Source of the DNA: CAZENU01 sp965222125
Lineage (GTDB): Bacteria > Chloroflexota > Dehalococcoidia > Lucifugimonadales > CAZENU01
NCBI GenBank assembly: GCA_965222125.1
Contig: CBDCTC010000006.1
Span: 1,054,001-1,118,000, forward strand
DNA: 64,000 bases
Direction: 5' to 3'
The notes below the pieces were generated by a model. That model was not told the origin of the DNA and did not search any database. It saw nothing but the letters and a program-made list of their open reading frames with translations. A program made the translations under genes and the position numbers. Of the stretch, positions 62,115-64,000 are shown in pieces (position 1 is the first letter of the stretch; each line of letters begins with the position of its first letter).

Positions 62115-63164
62115 TTATTCGGCGCCGTCGGTCTGGTGTTCCTCGCACCACGCCCTGACCGCCCTCGGTATCTCCATCAGGTTCTCCAGCTTGGTGGCCA
62201 GCGGCACGGCGCACTCGGGCGCGATCATGTTAACGCCTGCGTCCATGCAGCGGTAGACCTCCTGCCGGACCTCCTCCGGCCCGCGTGCGAACAGAGTCTC
62301 GGGGTTGTTGATGTTGCCGACCAGGCCTATCCTGCCGTCGACTATGTCCATCGCCTTCTGAGGATCGTTCTTGGAGTCGAAGTGGAACATCGCCATGTTG
62401 TTCTGGGCGATGTAGTCCATCCGGTCCAGCGTGTTGCCGCAAATGTGCAGAATCAAGGGGACGTCGAGCCGCTCGACCATCTCCTGGTGCAGCTCCAGCA
62501 GGAACCGGCGGTAGTACTCTCCGCTGACCAGGTCGCCGGTGGCGTGGTCGGGGAACGTGAGAGCGTCGGCGCCGGCGTCGATCTGCGCCTGGCCGAAGAG
62601 CACCGAGATCTCCTTCAGGCGGTTCAGGCACTCCATGGTCATCTCGGGGTCGTCGATCGTCATGAGCAGAAAGGGCTCGACGCCGAAGACGTGGTAGCTC
62701 AGCGTCCACGGGCCCATCGTCTTGCCGATGATGGCCACCTCGTCGCCGAACTCCTCCTTCAGGATCGAGATCGACCGCGTGATGGCGATGCTGTCGGGGT
62801 GCTCGAGGAAGTTGGAGGGGATGCGAACGTCGTCCGGTCCCTTCCAGATCGGGTTGCTCATGCGCACGGTGGGCCAGTTGTCCTTCTGCTCCCACTGCAT
62901 GTCGCAACCGAGCGCCGAGGACTCCTGGATGATGGAGAAGTACGGCGCGATCGCGTCGAAGCCGAGCTCGGTGTAGCCGGTCGCCGCGAGGCGGGCGTTC
63001 AGCTCCGGGTCGCGGCAGGCGTCCGGGAAGGGCGCGTCGACCAGGTCCATCAGATCGACTGTGGCGACGTTGGTAGGGTTGCACACCGGCGGCCGGTCGA
63101 CCGGCCGCCCCGCCAGAGCGTTCATGACACGCTCGCGAGAGGTCATCGTCTCCGTGAATGCCAT
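62115..63164 (-). CDS. Uroporphyrinogen-decarboxylase-type methyltransferase (MtaA/MtbA superfamily)
   Basis: 349 aa with AAAGGAGGAG before ATG 63164. Family opening MTSRERVMNALAGRPVDRPPV; GPWTLSYHVFG; then the zinc signature H240-x-C242 (LILHICGN) with C318 (APECAVP), the His-x-Cys...Cys set of methylcobamide methyltransferases, absent from true HemE. It either demethylates a methoxy or methylamine compound onto the corrinoid protein or moves the methyl onward. With no CoM pathway in view, a role as the substrate-specific methyltransferase I is inferred. Confidence 0.87.
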   Translation of the reverse strand: MAFTETMTSRERVMNALAGRPVDRPPVCNPTNVATVDLMDLVDAPFPDACRDPELNARLAATGYTELGFDAIAPYFSIIQESSALGCDMQWEQKDNWPTVRMSNPIWKGPDDVRIPSNFLEHPDSIAITRSISILKEEFGDEVAIIGKTMGPWTLSYHVFGVEPFLLMTIDDPEMTMECLNRLKEISVLFGQAQIDAGADALTFPDHATGDLVSGEYYRRFLLELHQEMVERLDVPLILHICGNTLDRMDYIAQNNMAMFHFDSKNDPQKAMDIVDGRIGLVGNINNPETLFARGPEEVRQEVYRCMDAGVNMIAPECAVPLATKLENLMEIPRAVRAWCEEHQTDGAE

Positions 63165-63181
63165 GCTACTCCTCCTTTGGT

Positions 63182-63505
63182 CTATCGGGTTCCGATCCGG
63201 ATGATATCTCCGCGCCGTATGTCGTCGAGCGCATGCACTATTCGAGGCGCCAGAGGCCCCAAGTCTTCAATATCAGTGGAGTCGGCAATCACTACGATAA
63301 CCGCAACGTCAGCCCGGGTGACGCGCTGCTGATACGGGATGCTCCGGTCAGCTGTAATGAATACGTCGAAACCGCTCCTCGCCAACTCAAGAAGCTCACC
63401 GTTGCTCTTGCCCTTCCACCCCATGTAGGCGGTTGTGAAGGCGTCATGCCCGATGAAATGTGTCCTGAACTCCCACGGGAGGGACTCATCGAGCAGCAGT
63501 CTCAT
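63182..63505 (-). CDS. DUF5615 PIN-like putative toxin
   Basis: 107 aa. MRLLLDESLPWEFRTHF, HDAFTTAYMGWKGKSNGELLELARSGFDVFITADRSI and VIADSTDIEDLGPLAPRI match the DUF5615 PIN-like family, with Asp6/Glu7 and the TADR Asp as candidate metal ligands. These are usually encoded after DUF433 antitoxins. The start overlaps the upstream gene by 20 nt. An RNase toxin role is inferred from family context. Confidence 0.8.
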   Translation of the reverse strand: MRLLLDESLPWEFRTHFIGHDAFTTAYMGWKGKSNGELLELARSGFDVFITADRSIPYQQRVTRADVAVIVVIADSTDIEDLGPLAPRIVHALDDIRRGDIIRIGTR

Positions 63506-63938
63506 ACGCGTATTTCTCCAATGCCTTTCTCGCCGCGTGGAGCGCGTGCACTACCTGTTCCCGTTCGGCGGTCGGGAAGTCGACGAGGAACTCGTCCAGG
63601 TCGTGCCCGGCCACGAGGTAATCGAACAGGTTCTTTATCGGAAGGCGTGTTCCTACGAAGATAGGCGTACCACTCACGAAGTCGCGATCGCTGTGAATGA
63701 CGTCGCTCGTATCCTTGCGCACGCTGTCCTCGATTGCCAGCAGGGCCTGATCGCGGCTCACCGATGGATGGAATTTCAAGAAGGTGTGCAGATTGTACCC
63801 GCTCAGCAGGTAGTCGAACAGGGTCTTCACCGGCACGTCGGTGCCCTCAAAGAACGTCGCGCCGCCCATGATCTCGGGGTCGCTGTGAATGACACTGTCG
63901 ACGCTCAGGACAGGCATTCGTTCATCGGTCTGCCGCAT
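63486..63938 (-). CDS. Tandem DUF433 putative antitoxin
   Basis: 150 aa from ATG at 63938, with GGAGG 6 nt upstream (ATG 63950 is in frame but weaker). Two DUF433 repeats: VIHSDPEIMGGATFFEGTDVPVKTLFDYLLSGYNLHTFLKFHPSVSRDQALLAI and VIHSDRDFVSGTPIFVGTRLPIKNLFDYLVAGHDLDEFLVDFPTAEREQVVHAL. Most DUF433 proteins are single-domain and about 75 aa, so this is an internal duplication. It probably neutralises the DUF5615 protein that follows. Confidence 0.82.
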   Translation of the reverse strand: MRQTDERMPVLSVDSVIHSDPEIMGGATFFEGTDVPVKTLFDYLLSGYNLHTFLKFHPSVSRDQALLAIEDSVRKDTSDVIHSDRDFVSGTPIFVGTRLPIKNLFDYLVAGHDLDEFLVDFPTAEREQVVHALHAARKALEKYAYETAAR

Positions 63939-64000
63939 AGCTGCCTCCATTGCCGCTATTCCCTCAGATCGTCTAGCATCGGCCCAAACACCCGCCTGGA

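Noticed and set aside
62092..62214. Longer N-terminus for the pterin methyltransferase
   Set aside because: It would overlap the end of the UroD-type gene and encode an Arg/Gly-rich stretch unlike the family; TTG at 62091 fits the family opening.
1..64000. tRNA or rRNA genes
   Set aside because: I scanned the gaps by eye for cloverleaf arms and conserved rRNA segments and saw none; a covariance-model search would be needed to exclude them.

Overview
The window is GC-rich bacterial DNA, most consistent with a Chloroflexota genome of the SAR202/Dehalococcoidia type. This is inferred from gene content only: paired enolase-superfamily genes, an Opp/Dpp transporter with a long-stalked binding lipoprotein, MDR/Gfo-Idh/ThuA/isochorismatase catabolic genes, an hspR-grpE-dnaK operon and corrinoid methyl-transfer genes. 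No rRNA or tRNA was recognised.

Layout. 1-4.8 kb: a minus-strand defence operon in which every stop overlaps the next start: hsdM with a fused HTH, hsdS with two near-identical target-recognition domains, an AAA ATPase-TOPRIM protein (OLD/PARIS-like) and the start of an AlbA_2 protein; no hsdR is in view. 5.1-6.2 kb: wreckage of a response regulator, an istB gene and a serine recombinase. 6.2-11.8 kb: three head-to-tail copies of one IS1380-family element. 11.9-14.3 kb: a complete IS21-family element with a 5-bp target duplication. 14.3-21.3 kb: an ABC peptide/nickel-type importer. 21.4-24.2 kb: a permease fused to FG-GAP/ASPIC repeats. 24.3-26.9 kb: two convergent enolase-superfamily paralogues around an amidohydrolase fragment. 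26.9-29.2 kb: IS701- and IS5-family elements back to back in one CTTAG target. 29.3-35.6 kb: a ketopantoate-reductase-like gene, an IS1380-type element split by an IS1182 element, and broken genes. 35.8-39.3 kb: a four-gene catabolic operon. 39.5-47.5 kb: a decayed phosphotransferase, a DEAD-box helicase, typA, an NHL-repeat protein and a zinc formaldehyde-dehydrogenase-like gene. 48-51 kb: hspR-grpE-dnaK with a visible promoter and HAIR-like operator. 51.1-54.6 kb: a zinc-ribbon protein, BrnT/BrnA, a molybdopterin enzyme, thiL and a small hypothetical. 54.7-57 kb: an IS481 remnant split by a second copy of the IS1380-type element. 57.2-63.2 kb: a corrinoid methyltransferase module (UroD-type methyltransferase, pterin-type methyltransferase, B12 protein, small Cys-rich protein, Fe-S/ASKHA activator). 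63.2-63.9 kb: a DUF433-DUF5615 toxin-antitoxin pair.

Two themes stand out. First, the mobile elements are well enough preserved to read ends, target duplications and insertion order, and short MITE-like repeats carry the ends of the tandem IS1380 element; one of these forms the C-terminal tail of ThiL. Second, the window ends with a compact one-carbon module that looks like a complete O- or N-demethylation pathway of unknown substrate, the best candidate here for undescribed biology. The AAA-TOPRIM protein inside the type I restriction operon is the second candidate.
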